From: Chrysaora quinquecirrha
Taxonomy: Eukaryota; Cnidaria; Scyphozoa; Semaeostomeae; Pelagiidae
Assembly (NCBI GenBank): GCA_014526335.1
Contig: JACTAT010000016.1
Location: 5,635,346 to 5,699,345 of the forward strand
DNA: 64,000 nt
Direction: 5' to 3'
The position numbers and the translations under genes were made by a program. The notes beneath the pieces are model-generated. The model was not told the origin of the DNA, made no database searches, and saw only the letters and a program-made list of their open reading frames with translations. This document shows positions 1 to 10,257 of this stretch, one piece after another. Each line of letters begins with the position of its first letter. Position 1 is the first letter of the stretch.

Positions 1-60
1 TTATATTATTATATATCATATTATATATATTATTATATTATATATTATATAACAAAAAAT
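1..60. repeat. AT-only low-complexity tract
   Basis: The first ~55 bases are almost purely A and T in TATTATATA-type units. It is cut by the window edge, so its full length is unknown. No coding content. Confidence 0.7.
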
Positions 61-1559
61 TTGTTTTGACAGCCATTTTCAGAGTGCAAGGCCATTTTCT
101 CTCTTTTAAATCAGAAGTGCAAGGAATGGATGGTTTCATGGGACATAAGTTGAAAAGTTCCTTTTGACAGCTTGTACACTATTTATCCAACAATTACCGC
201 TATCAGCTGTTTTATTGGTACCTAATCTTCAAAAATAAACAAGATGTATGACCACATGATATATACACAACTGCAACATTGGCGTTCATTATGGCATTAT
301 TGCATAATAAATAGAGCACCATACATTATTTCCCAAAGAGCTCAATTGTCTTTTGTTGATCCTGTTCCTCCCCGTAGCTCTTGTTTCATGTTTCTTCTTT
401 GCCAAGGACTATCACCTGAAAAGAAAGGAATTGGTGTCCAGGGTATCTATTAAGCTGCTGGACGAATATCAACCTGAAAATCCTTAAGCCTTAGCCAGAA
501 ATATCGAAATTCCAAGAAATTACTGATACTTGGAGTTTGACTTACTTAAACAAATAAATATAAGCATCTTTTGGAGGCCAAGTCTACCTTGTCTAATTAC
601 TTTTTTGACTATTATGTTTAAATCTATTTGGTAGACTTTATTTGCATTTAATCACAGTGAGCAGTCACTCTATGTTGTGTCCTATTTGTAACACAGCAGG
701 CCAGTTACAAAATGAAGCCTAAAAACTGGCCCAGATTTTTTATATATTGCCAATCAATCAGGTCTCTGTCTGGAAACTGGAATGAACTACCTAATTGATG
801 CATCAACCCAACTGGTTGGAGTAGGTAACCTTTAACAACAGAAAAACAATAGTAGACTACCTCTGTTGTTTTGAAACTACAGCCCTTGGTGCAAAGTGTG
901 CATAAAGCATACAACATAAAGCATAAATTCCATAAGGCACAAAACTATTAAGGATTCATATTATACTTACTTCTAATGATAAATTAGGCCTATTGTCAGT
1001 CGAAGATGCTGAAGGTTCTGCTCCTGCTGGCACTGCAACTATCGAATTATTAATATGTTCATCCGTTTTCCTTACAGTACAGTGTTACCTTTCCAAGTAG
1101 ATCTTATTTGACTAGATTCACAACTTGCAAAAGACCAAGCTTTACTTTCTTATTGAAACGAGAGGATATATTACCTATGCAATTTACCACCAAATTCCAA
1201 TACATTTCCAACATATCAACCCTGACTATGGCCCCACTCCCATTATGCCCTTGCCTCGTTTTGATTGTCGTTGCAGTGTTTAATGGTTTTTTGTATAAAA
1301 AAATGGTCGGTAAAGGTCCACAATGTGGAACAATTGATACCTCATTTTAACAGTATTTATAGTCAGTCCAATTTAAAATACATGAATTACTAAAAAAAGC
1401 TCTAATAAACCAAATCATCCAATCAAAAGCCATTCTTCAGGATATTTTCAATCATGGTGCAATATCTACTTCTTCCTGTGAGAAACAATAGTTAATCATC
1501 CACAAATAAACAAAGTAATGCTGCCTATGAAGTTTGACAAATGTTGGGAATTGTCACCA
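61..1559. other. Gene-free stretch
   Basis: Only short chance open frames (up to 80 codons) with no recognisable motif, no RNA gene and no clear splice-bounded exon were seen here. Confidence 0.5.
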
Positions 1560-1990
1560 TGACATTAGTTACAGATAAGGCCAATGATAAGTAAGGATTA
1601 GGCAATGATTCACTAATGATCAATAAAAGTTAACTAAGGATTTACAGTAGTTTAGAATGGGTAGAATTAGGAAATGATTAGTAGAGATTAGTTAAGGATT
1701 ATTATCTAAGGATTAGAAAGGATTTGATAGGATTAGGTAATGATAAGTTACGAATTAGTAGAGATTGGTTAATCATTGGGTAATGATAAATGAGTATTAG
1801 ACGATGATCCATATAGACAAGGCAATGATTAGCTAAGGATTATCTAATGATTAGTACCAATTATCCAATGATTAGTAAGGATAATCTAAGGATTAGTTAG
1901 GATTAAGTAGTGATTAGCTAAGGATTAGGCAATGATTGGCTAAAAATTAGGTAATAATTAGTAAGGATTAGTAAGGAGTTGGGCCAGATT
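1560..1990. repeat. GATTA-type degenerate minisatellite
   Basis: About 430 bp built from imperfect 9-11 bp units of the kind AAGGATTAG and CAATGATTAG. Units are degenerate and of variable spacing, suggesting an old array. It ends just before a copy of a dispersed repeat at 2110. Confidence 0.7.
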
Positions 1991-2109
1991 GGAACTTTTG
2001 CAAATAGGCGGCTGACATTAATTTAGAATTATCATGGGTGCAGCTGTAGTCTCCTAGAAACATTCCTACTAAGTGTGGGTGGGCATCAGGATCAGGGAAT
2101 TTTCTCAGT

Positions 2110-2250
2110 AAGACTATAGAACTACAATCCCAGACAAAATTCAATGAGTCTTCCATGAAGTTTCATCAATTTAGAAATTCTCTGTACAAAGTAGAAAGAA
2201 CTTGTATGGCACCCTCCCCCAGTCCAATGTTGGGTTTCTTTGATGTTTTA
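2110..2250. repeat. Dispersed repeat family, copy A
   Basis: This segment aligns by eye with 4290-4410. Both contain AAGTTTCATCAA followed by TTAGAAAT and CTCTGTACAAA, then a C-rich stretch (CCCTCCCC). The two copies have the same orientation about 2.17 kb apart and differ at many positions. The family is not identified. Confidence 0.6.
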
Positions 2251-2829
2251 CAGATTTTCTTTTACTTTCATCTTCTTTTTGTGAAAACAACATTGATTCA
2301 GGGGAGGGGGGATGATATGTTTGGCAAGAAAAGCATTGTCTTCTACAAAATGTTATCGCTGCTGCAATAGGTTACACAATAGAATGCAAAAGACACTTAT
2401 CATCTGATACAACTATGATATAATATTGCAGATCAGTAAATGTGTTGTCTTAAAAAAAGCTTATTTTGGAGAGGATGGCTGGAGGAAAGGCTATGAAATC
2501 AGAGACAAGGGCTTAGAAACACTTTATGTTTACATGAAATAAATCAGAAACACGGGCTTATATAAAATTTCAACATCTGATCTCATGCCCCACAACAAAT
2601 TAATGTAAGACAAATCGTAAAACATTCCTGATGTATGTGACACTGTATCTGAGCAATCCCACATGCCTATACATTCTATTTAACAATAATTAGCAATGTT
2701 TGAAGAAAAACAAATTTCATGTCACACATTCCATGTATTATTTCTGCTCATATCTGTATGCAGCTGAAGATCGGGGTCTACAATTCAAAGTACACATATA
2801 GAAGAGACATATGAATCGAATAAAAGCTC

Positions 2830-3762
2830 ACCACAAGGAGTTGCAATATCTGGAGTGTTCTTTAATATAGCATTTGAAAATGCACTTCGACACTTACGAG
2901 CAGATATCAATAAAGAGAACATCCAAATTGAACACAGTTACTGGAAACAAACAAATTAGCCAGATGAGTTAATATACGCTGACGATAGTGATTTCTCTAC
3001 AGAGGATATAAACAGAAACATCAAAAAACAAAGAATTGCAAATCCTATCCTTAACCAGCATTCACTAAAAGTAAATGATGATAAATGGGAGAAATCAAGA
3101 GATCTAAAGAATATAAAGAAGAAGAACAGTGGAGAAAAACAAGAAAACTAGGCAGCCGTCTCGGAGACTATGAAGACATCCAAAGTAGAATCCAACTTTC
3201 CAATGTAGCAATGGTATCAGTGGCAAAAATCTGGCCGAACAAGAGTATGAAAATAGAGCAGAAACTAAAGATCTACAAAAGCATAGTGAAGAGTATTCTA
3301 ACTTATAACATGTGCACATGGGGACTTACAAAAGGCCAAACAGAAGAACTAGATCAGGCCCATCGTAAACAGTTAAGAAGAATATTCAATTATACTTTCA
3401 AAAGAAATAAACAACTGTACAGAGATAGTAAAGAAAGACCATTAAGCTGTGAAATGAAAGAAAAGAAATGGCGAGCATTTGGACACATGCTGCGACTGGA
3501 TAATCAAACTCCCTGTCAAGAAGCCATGAGGTATTATTTCACGAATTCTCAAAAGTTGAAAATGTTTTCTGAAAGAAAACGATCAACTCTACCAGTAACA
3601 ATACATGAAGACCTAAAAGAAGCCTCTAAGAGTAAAAATCTACCTGTATCTAGCTTAAATTCCTTAAAAGATCTTACAACTTTAAGAAATCTCTCACAAA
3701 AAAGTAAAACATGGAGAGACCTTACATCTTTGGTATGTGATAAAGCTGAAGATAATGAATGA
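2830..3762 (+). pseudogene. Decayed non-LTR retrotransposon reverse transcriptase fragment
   Basis: The reading frame from about 2830 gives the RT motif PQG, then a YADD catalytic box (2975-2986, residues YADDSDF). An in-frame TAG lies just upstream at 2957-2959. The frame carrying YADD runs to about 3085; the downstream part then shifts to another frame (3085-3762), which holds the thumb and connector region (KTRKLGSRLGD, YKSIVKSILTYN, LRRIFN). That layout is typical of LINE reverse transcriptases. The element is 5' truncated, with at least one stop and one frameshift, so it cannot encode an active enzyme. No TSD or tail was identified. The clade is uncertain: the C-terminal signature resembles R4/Dong-type or related LINEs, by memory only. 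Confidence 0.75.
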
Positions 3763-3849
3763 TTAATGTTCAGAGTGGAAACAGCGACAGAAGAAAAAGA
3801 ACTGTTGAAATGCTTCTGAATGCATGTTTCAGTATGGAATTATATATTT

Positions 3850-3970
3850 AACAGAGGTTAACTGTGGGGTTAACCGTGATGATTACGATGGAATTACATA
3901 ATTAACAGAGGATAACCATAGGGTAACCATAGAATAACCATACAGTTAACCATGATGATTAACCCCTGAC
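3850..3970. repeat. Short GTTAACCATGATGATTA-type repeat cluster
   Basis: Several imperfect copies of a motif built from TAACCAT and TTAACCATGATGATT occur in about 120 bp, directly 3' of the LINE fragment. Units are irregular. Confidence 0.5.
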
Positions 3971-4289
3971 ATTTACATATTTATTTGTCAAAAAGAGACC
4001 CAGAAATTTTCTATATGTTCAGTTTTATCTTTTCTTATAGATTCAAGTCATCTGACTTAACATCTGATACATGGATGTGATGTGATTTGAGGAAAATTGA
4101 TAAAGAATGGCCAAGGCAGGGAACCTTGTAAGTAACAGTAATTCAGCGCTGCTAGCAAGTGCTGCAACGTAAAACAAATTACTGGAAAGAAATACATTCA
4201 ATGTATCTAAATTTCTTATCATGCTAAGTGAAAAACGGTTTTTTTTAACTTTATCTCATACACTACGCAATCTGCCCTTATCTACGGTC

Positions 4290-4410
4290 AAAAGACAATC
4301 CCTGAAAAAACTCAATGAAACTTCTATAAAGTTTCATCAACTTAGAAATACTCTGTACAAAATAGAAATAAAATAAATTCCCCCTCCCCAAATCGATGTG
4401 TTTGGGCAGT
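4290..4410. repeat. Dispersed repeat family, copy B
   Basis: Partner of 2110-2250, sharing the AAGTTTCATCAA, TTAGAAAT and CTCTGTACAAA blocks and the following C-rich stretch. It sits immediately outside the left arm of the foldback element. Confidence 0.6.
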
Positions 4411-4454
4411 GAAGCACTAGTGAAACAGAAGGCACTGCATCCCCAAGGTGGTAA

Positions 4455-5970
4455 GGCCATGATATAGCTAATTCTAATTTGCAAAAATTTTTGCATTGTG
4501 TGAAAAATGCGAAAATTCGCAAATTACAAAAAAGACCCACAAAATTGAAAAATGTGTAAATTCTATCCCTTTCTCAATTTCTGTTAATATACGTACGGTA
4601 TTAAAATTTTAAGTTCGTTTTTGTCGCTGATAAACACAAAATGAAAATAGACCCTAGGCAAGCCAGGGAAGAAAAATCGTACCCTGTATTTCCTGTTAGG
4701 ACCAGATGTTCTTACAGTTATGGCCTAAAATCTGATCTGAGCATGATCCAAAATATATCCAATGAATAGAAACTCTATTCAATTTTTCGCATTGAAAGCT
4801 GAACAAGGGTTTCTTATTCGGTTTGATATCTGATGTCAGTACAGGTGGAGCGCTGTCTGGAGCAACTGCAGCAATGAAACCAGGGTGGGCAAAGCAGGGC
4901 AGGTGAAACAACCAATGAAAAGCGGGTCTCTGATGTGTGATGCAAAATTCGAATTGTGCTTCGAGGCAAAATCGAATTGTGTCATGAAATTTTTGACCCA
5001 GTAAAATTGAAGGGTGATATTTTGTTACTACTGTTTCCACTCTAAATCTGAGAAAGGTAAGCTTATTATGCTTTTCTTTTGATGTTTGTTCAAGTTTAAC
5101 AATTGTAAAGCTACATTTATTTGAATTTTAGCCCTTTTTGTAAACTACAAAATACCATGAACTTTTTGTAATTTGTGAAAAATATCCAATTGGCGTTTAA
5201 AAGCGGATTTCTTTTAGTTTATGGTGTTTAAAGAGTGTTTCTTGTTTAACTGCAAGTAGTTAAGCCATTTAGAAGATATGGTGGGCGCTTCTTACGGACT
5301 GTTTATTGATTTTTGGCAAATTGCAAAATACCATGAACTTTTTGTAATTAATCCAATAAATCCAATTAGCCTATAAAAACGGATTTCTTTTAGTTTATGG
5401 CGTTTAAAGAGTTGTAAAAACATAACAAAATATCACAATATAGGGTAACTGGGTAAACGTTGATCTAAAGAATTTTTCTTGTAAAAACATAACAAAACTT
5501 CACAGCATGGGGTAAACATCGATCTGAAGAATGTTTCATTGCTGCAGTTGCTCTAGACAGTGCTCCAGGCTTCGCCCGTACTGACATCAGATAACATAGC
5601 AAATAAGAAACCCTTGTTCAACTTTCAACGCCACAAATTGAATAGATTTCCTATTCATTGGATATATTTGGATCATGCTCAAAAATCAGAACGGATTTGG
5701 GCCATAACTATAAAAACCTCTGGGCCTAACAGCAGGTACGGGGTACGATCTCTCTTCCCCGGCTGGCCTAGGATCTATTTTCCTTTTGTGTTTATCAACG
5801 ATGAGAAACGAACTCAAATTTTTAATACCGTACATATGTGAATAGAAATGAGAAACGGATAGAATTTTTGCACTTTACAATTTTGTGGGTCTGTTTTGTT
5901 ATTTGCAAATTTTCAAATTTTTGGCACAATGCGAAAATTTTCGCAAATTGCAATAAGCCCCATGATGTCC
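4455..5970. mobile_element. Foldback element with ~420-bp inverted arms
   Basis: The left arm, about 4455-4880, is the diverged reverse complement of the right arm, about 5535-5970. Matching blocks include GGCCATGAT against CATGATGTCC at the outer ends, an AT-rich stretch with GCAAAAATTTT, the block ACAAAATTG/CAATTTTGT, and the inner block GCAGTTGCTC/GAGCAACTGC. Several hundred bp of different sequence form the loop. No transposase is encoded, so this is a non-autonomous, MITE-like or foldback element. No target-site duplication is clear. Its right end lies about 20 bp from the TIR of the ISL2EU element. Confidence 0.75.
5138..5535. repeat. Tandem duplications in the foldback loop
   Basis: Two diverged copies of a ~180-bp unit start near 5138 and 5318; both carry CAAAATACCATGAACTTTTT and GGATTTCTTTTAGTTTATGG. 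Two copies of a ~70-bp unit follow (TTGTAAAAACATAACAAAA near 5413 and 5481). They fill most of the loop between the inverted arms. Confidence 0.7.
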
Positions 5971-5991
5971 GCACTTTGATTGAAAGTTTAT

Positions 5992-6060
5992 AGGTCCCGT
6001 CGGAGCATCCGGGAACTTGCAAATTGGCGGCCTTGGCAACAGCGCAAAGGGGAAAACATT
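5992..6060 (+). repeat. ISL2EU left terminal inverted repeat
   Basis: Starts AGGTCCCGTCGGAGCATCC and matches the reverse complement of 10189-10257 over 69 bp. Flanked on the outside by AT (5990-5991). Confidence 0.92.
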
Positions 6061-6133
6061 GTTGTAGGTCTTACTGTGGAGTGTACATGTTCGCGAAGAA
6101 AATATCTTGTTCAATCTTGAAAATCCTGTAATA

Positions 6134-7928
6134 ATGCCAAAAAGTTGCTGTTTGACGTATTGCCACACAAATAAGATCAAAAATAATGAATTAAGCTTCT
6201 ACATGATTCCAAGCGAAGCAACAGAGCCCGAAAGAAGAAAACTTTGGCTCCAAGCAATAAGACGAGAGGATGTGAACGGGAAGCTTTGGGAGCCGAAATC
6301 GGACTACCATTATGTTTGTTCAAAGCACTTTTTAGAAGGTAAGAGGACAAGATATAAATGTTTATAGATATTCAATCTCATTTAATAACTGTATAGTTTT
6401 AAGCTTCTACTAATTGGTCAATTAATCGATGAAAATTATTCTTTCATCGTTAACAACTTCCTGCTGGCCTAAAGCTTGTGCTGTTGTGTAGGATGTGTCT
6501 TCTACTTATCTTATTTTGATTTGCTATAGAAAGTTTTATATTTATATTTTATAGGTAAAAAATCCAATGCTCCAGACCACCCTGGCTTTGTTCCTTCGAT
6601 ATTTCCAGAGGCAGATCAAAGATCTATTAAAAATACTTCTGCAGTAAAACTTTCAATAAAAAGGTATGAAAGGAAGCAGAAGAGAGAGTCTTTGAGAGCT
6701 TTCACTGATCAAGTCCCATCAAAAAAGAACAATAATGAGATGATTTGAAAACTAACAATTTAGAAGCAGTTCGTTCCTTTGAGATAATAGATTCATTTAC
6801 AGTCAGCACTACTGATGGTGACATTCAAAGTGAAGAAGCAGCAACAGCAGCTGGTTTGCAGGCATATGAAGCAAAACAGTTACAACGAGAAATGCAGATG
6901 CTGAAAGAGAAATATGAAAAAGATCTGAAGGAAAAAGATATGCTGAATGAATATTTAAAGAAGAGGCTTGCCACCAAAAGAAGCATATCTCTCCATTCAT
7001 CTGCTGTGCAAGGAAATGATACAAAGTGTAGAATATTTACAGGGCTAAGCTGGAGTACATTTGAAGTACTTTATGACTACATGTATCCTCACATAAAACC
7101 TTGCTCATCATCTCAGTCAAAAATAGCTGTTAAAGAGCAGTTGTTCATAACACTGGTTAAGCTTCGACAAAATCTGTCTGTTGACCTTATCATCCATTTA
7201 TAAGGGATTGCAAGGTCAACTTTTGTGGAAATATTTTTTAAATGGCTCAATCTCTTGTATCTCAAGATTGGCTTTTTAGTACATTTGCCGGATAGAGAAG
7301 TAATTTTCCAAACTGTGCCACCTGTTTTTAAAGACAAATATCCAAGATTAACTTGTATAGTTAACTGTTTTGAAATAAAGATTGAAAGCCCAAAATTTCA
7401 TGCAGCTAGAGCCACTACATATTCAAGCTACAAAAAGTCAACAACAGTAAAATTTTTTATTGCGTGTCACCCTGCTGGATCCATAACATACTTGAGTCCA
7501 GCATGGGGGGAAGAGCATCGGATGTAGAAATTGTTCGACGATCTGACTTTATGACTTACAAACATTTTTTGCCAGAAGATCAAGTTTTGGCTGATAGAGG
7601 TTTCACTCTACATGACGATTTTGCAGTTAGAGTTCAAGGGCAGCTAACTACTCCTAAATTCATGAAAGGAAAAACTCAGATGCCTGCTCAAGAATTTGAA
7701 CACTCAAGGCAAATTTCAAATATAAGAATCCATATCGAGAGAGTGATTGGTGTCTTGAAAAATCGTTACACCATCTTATCTGGTCCAATGCAATTGTGTT
7801 TTATAAAATCAATCAAAGATGAAGCAAGAGAAAACAATACAGTGACTAAGATTGATAACATAGTTAATGTTTGTGCTGCTCTTGTTAACATGGAAGATGG
7901 CATTGTGTATAAAGAAAATATAGAGTAG
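6134..7928 (+). pseudogene. THAP-domain DDE transposase of the ISL2EU element (broken)
   Basis: Exon 1 (6134-6338) is a THAP zinc finger: MPKSCC start, CxxxC-type pair and a late CSKHF. It ends at a GT donor; exon 2 starts after AG at 6555 and restores the frame into the usual PDHPGFVPSIFP tail. A coiled coil follows (about 6860-6970), then a helix-turn-helix region (about 7040-7200) and a DDE_Tnp_4 catalytic domain (about 7340-7900). Lesions seen: a frameshift near 6740, an in-frame TAA at 7201-7203, and a frameshift at a six-G run near 7505. Asn (7363-7365) stands where the first catalytic Asp is expected. The second acidic residue (ADRGF, Asp at 7593-7595) and the Glu (HIERVIG, 7737-7739) remain. 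In intact relatives this protein would bind the TIRs and perform cut-and-paste. Here it is dead. Confidence 0.88.
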
Positions 7929-8005
7929 AAATTTTGAGTTCATAAAAATGTTGTTTATCTTATATTTTTATCAAATACAGGAGTAAAAAAGTATTTTCTG
8001 TTAAG

Positions 8006-10117
8006 TTATTTTCTTTTGTTAGCATTGCGACATTTTGTGCTGCAGTACCATGTTTTCTTTCTTGGTTCAGTTTTGAGTCCAATGCAACTGTAATGGAACC
8101 ACTTGAATTTGCAGGTTTCATTGTCACAGCCAATCATCTTCTCGTTTGGTATTTCACCCTGACATTTGCAATACACAGGGCTTTCATCTGGCTCCTCCAA
8201 TACTGACTCATTATCTTCAATGAGCACAGGAAAAACATTTGTGCTCCAAAACAACTTTGCCTTTGCCACCATCATTTGGATGAACAATGGATCTCTTTCA
8301 ACATAGGAGAAAACACAGTCTCCTGGAGACCATGTTATAAAGTGGCAGTAATTGACTTTACAAAAATACATTTTTAATTGTACTTGTGTGAAGTACCTGT
8401 GATTCTTCTTTAAATCATTTTGACAGTCTAAATGACTTGTTCTGTCTTGCAAATACCGTTTGATTGGTTGATCTACTAGTGTTAATGGACACTTTATTTC
8501 CATTACCCCATTTCCACAACTTTCACAATGAACATGTCCATCTGGAGAGGCTCCTATCCATGGCTCTTCAGATGAAACTCGAAATCCTGCTTTTGTAACT
8601 CTGTGAGTTTTGCTACATTTCCTCATTCTCTCTGAAATAATGATAGTGCCTTCTGGCAGAATCACATTTTTATCAACATTGGACTTAAGAATAATTTTCT
8701 TGTAAGTTTCAAAGGCATGCTGTTCATGTTCTTTTCCCCACATCACTGCAGAAACTTTTAGCTGGGAGTGCTCTGGATTGCAGATTTGTTTCAGCAGGGA
8801 CTGTGCAGGGTTGTTAATTTTAGTATTTATGACTTGATGAACACTTGATGCAGTTATTCTCCCAACTTGTTGCTCATGCCACAGCATCGAGTCTGACTGT
8901 TTAATTGTGGCCTTCTCTAATGAGTTTAGTTGTCTATCAGTGATTTTAATATCACTCATAAGATTTTCACTCTTTGACATTTTAAGCATTGCTCTCAGAG
9001 GTCGAGGATACCCTTCATCCCTCACTGCAGGCTTTGACCAAAAAGAATCATCAGCATGATTTTTAAATGTGCTCAAGCCAATAGCATTTGGTTTTTTCTG
9101 CTTTAACAAGCCAAGTAGCCTGGTTTTATCTTCTTCATTTGCAAAGTCCTTCCTCTGCGTCATCTTATCTTTGCTTAATTTTTCTTTGGCACTCTTTGAA
9201 TAAAATTCGATCTCTGAAATCATCTTTGGCTCTACATCTTTTACAAAGTAATCATTCCATTTGCATGCTTCACTTGTGCAAGCCCTTCTTGTCAAGCCTA
9301 GCCTCACTGCAGCCTCTACTTTAAACATTATTGCAGCTACATGCGAGCAAGACTCCCCAAGACTAAAAGAAGAAATACAATTGTAAGATAACAGAGCAAG
9401 TCTTAAGAGTTGACATAAATTTGACATAACAAAATATATTGAAGTAAATTTCAAAGTGTGCATACATACCCTGCTTTGCAGGTACAATGTGCTGTTGATA
9501 TTGTTCCATCCTCTTTTGCTGCAACCCAAGCTGAATGACTGTTTTCTGTCACTCTCCATGATGGCTTGACATCTGCACGCAACAAAATGTGGCCAGAATC
9601 TCCAGGGCAAAAAGCTAACACTGTTTGTACCCATCCACTAGTGAAATAGTTATTAGCTTCGAGGGATCTGTAGTTTTTCATTGATTGCTTAGTAAAATGA
9701 ACTCCTAAAAGATAGAAAACATCTATGAATCAAACTGACCTACTCTTTCTTGGTAAGATAATGGTCTAAACTACTGTTACCTACTGTACCTTGATTATTA
9801 AATAAAAAAACAAGCACTGATAATAGGAAAACAAGGAAATTGTAAGATACACATAACATGTAATAGGAAACTTAAAATCCTAAATTATTTTTCATACAAA
9901 TAATAAAAGCAAAGACAATTTTACCTGCTGACTCAATGAGATAATGATAGATATCAGGATACGTGACGTTAGGCCAAGACAACGGATCGTTCTTCCAGCA
10001 ATTAGCTGGGATTTTAAAAGGACATTCTGTCATATTCACAAGTGCCAACTTGCTTTTATATCTTCTGAAATCTTCTCCGCAAATAGATTCAGCATAATCA
10101 TAAGACATTTCGATCAT
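8006..10117 (-). CDS. SWIM zinc finger - YqaJ-like nuclease - PHD finger protein of ISL2EU
   Basis: Three exons with GT-AG introns: 10117-9925, 9704-9470 and 9362-8006. Introns are 220 and 107 bp, and the joins keep frame, giving about 594 residues without a stop. The SWIM finger is completed by splicing: HCTCKAG at the end of exon 2, then CSHVAA at the start of exon 3. The YqaJ (lambda-exonuclease-like, PD-(D/E)xK) core shows GRITAS, WGKEHE, GASPDG (catalytic Asp), MEIKCP (Glu-x-Lys) and YFTQVQLKMY. The C-terminus is a PHD finger (CKCQGEIPNEKMIGCDN to WYCSTKC). ISL2EU elements are known to carry a YqaJ protein of undefined role; end processing is a reasonable inference. Unlike the transposase it appears intact. 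Nested inside the TIRs, it converges on the transposase gene with about 80 bp between stops. Confidence 0.9.
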
Positions 10118-10188
10118 AAACTAATTTACAAACGAGAAACTATCTTTACTATTCTATTCGCGCAAGTGATATCGAGGTGAAAGTGATC

Positions 10189-10257
10189 AATGTTTTCCCC
10201 TTCGCGCTGTTGCTAAAGCCGCCAATTCGCAAGTTCCCGGATGCTCCGACAGGACCT
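10189..10257 (-). repeat. ISL2EU right terminal inverted repeat
   Basis: Ends GGATGCTCCGACAGGACCT; partner of 5992-6060. Followed by AT (10258-10259), matching the left flank. Confidence 0.92.

Larger units (their letters stand above)
5992..10257. mobile_element. ISL2EU (IS4EU)-type DNA transposon, 4.27 kb
   Basis: The ends are 69-bp terminal inverted repeats (5992-6060 and 10189-10257, starting AGGTCC and ending GGACCT) with about six mismatches. An AT dinucleotide flanks both sides (5990-5991 and 10258-10259), fitting the 2-bp AT target duplication known for ISL2EU. Inside are two opposed genes that converge near 7.9-8.0 kb: a THAP/DDE transposase on + and a YqaJ-type nuclease gene on -. 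This two-gene layout is the described hallmark of ISL2EU elements. The element is structurally complete, but its transposase is broken. Confidence 0.9.

Noticed and set aside
4696..5841. Two frames with similar peptides (LTSD..NKKPLF, LNR..IHWIY)
   Set aside because: They lie in the two inverted arms of the foldback element, so the similarity is due to the DNA repeat and not to a protein family.
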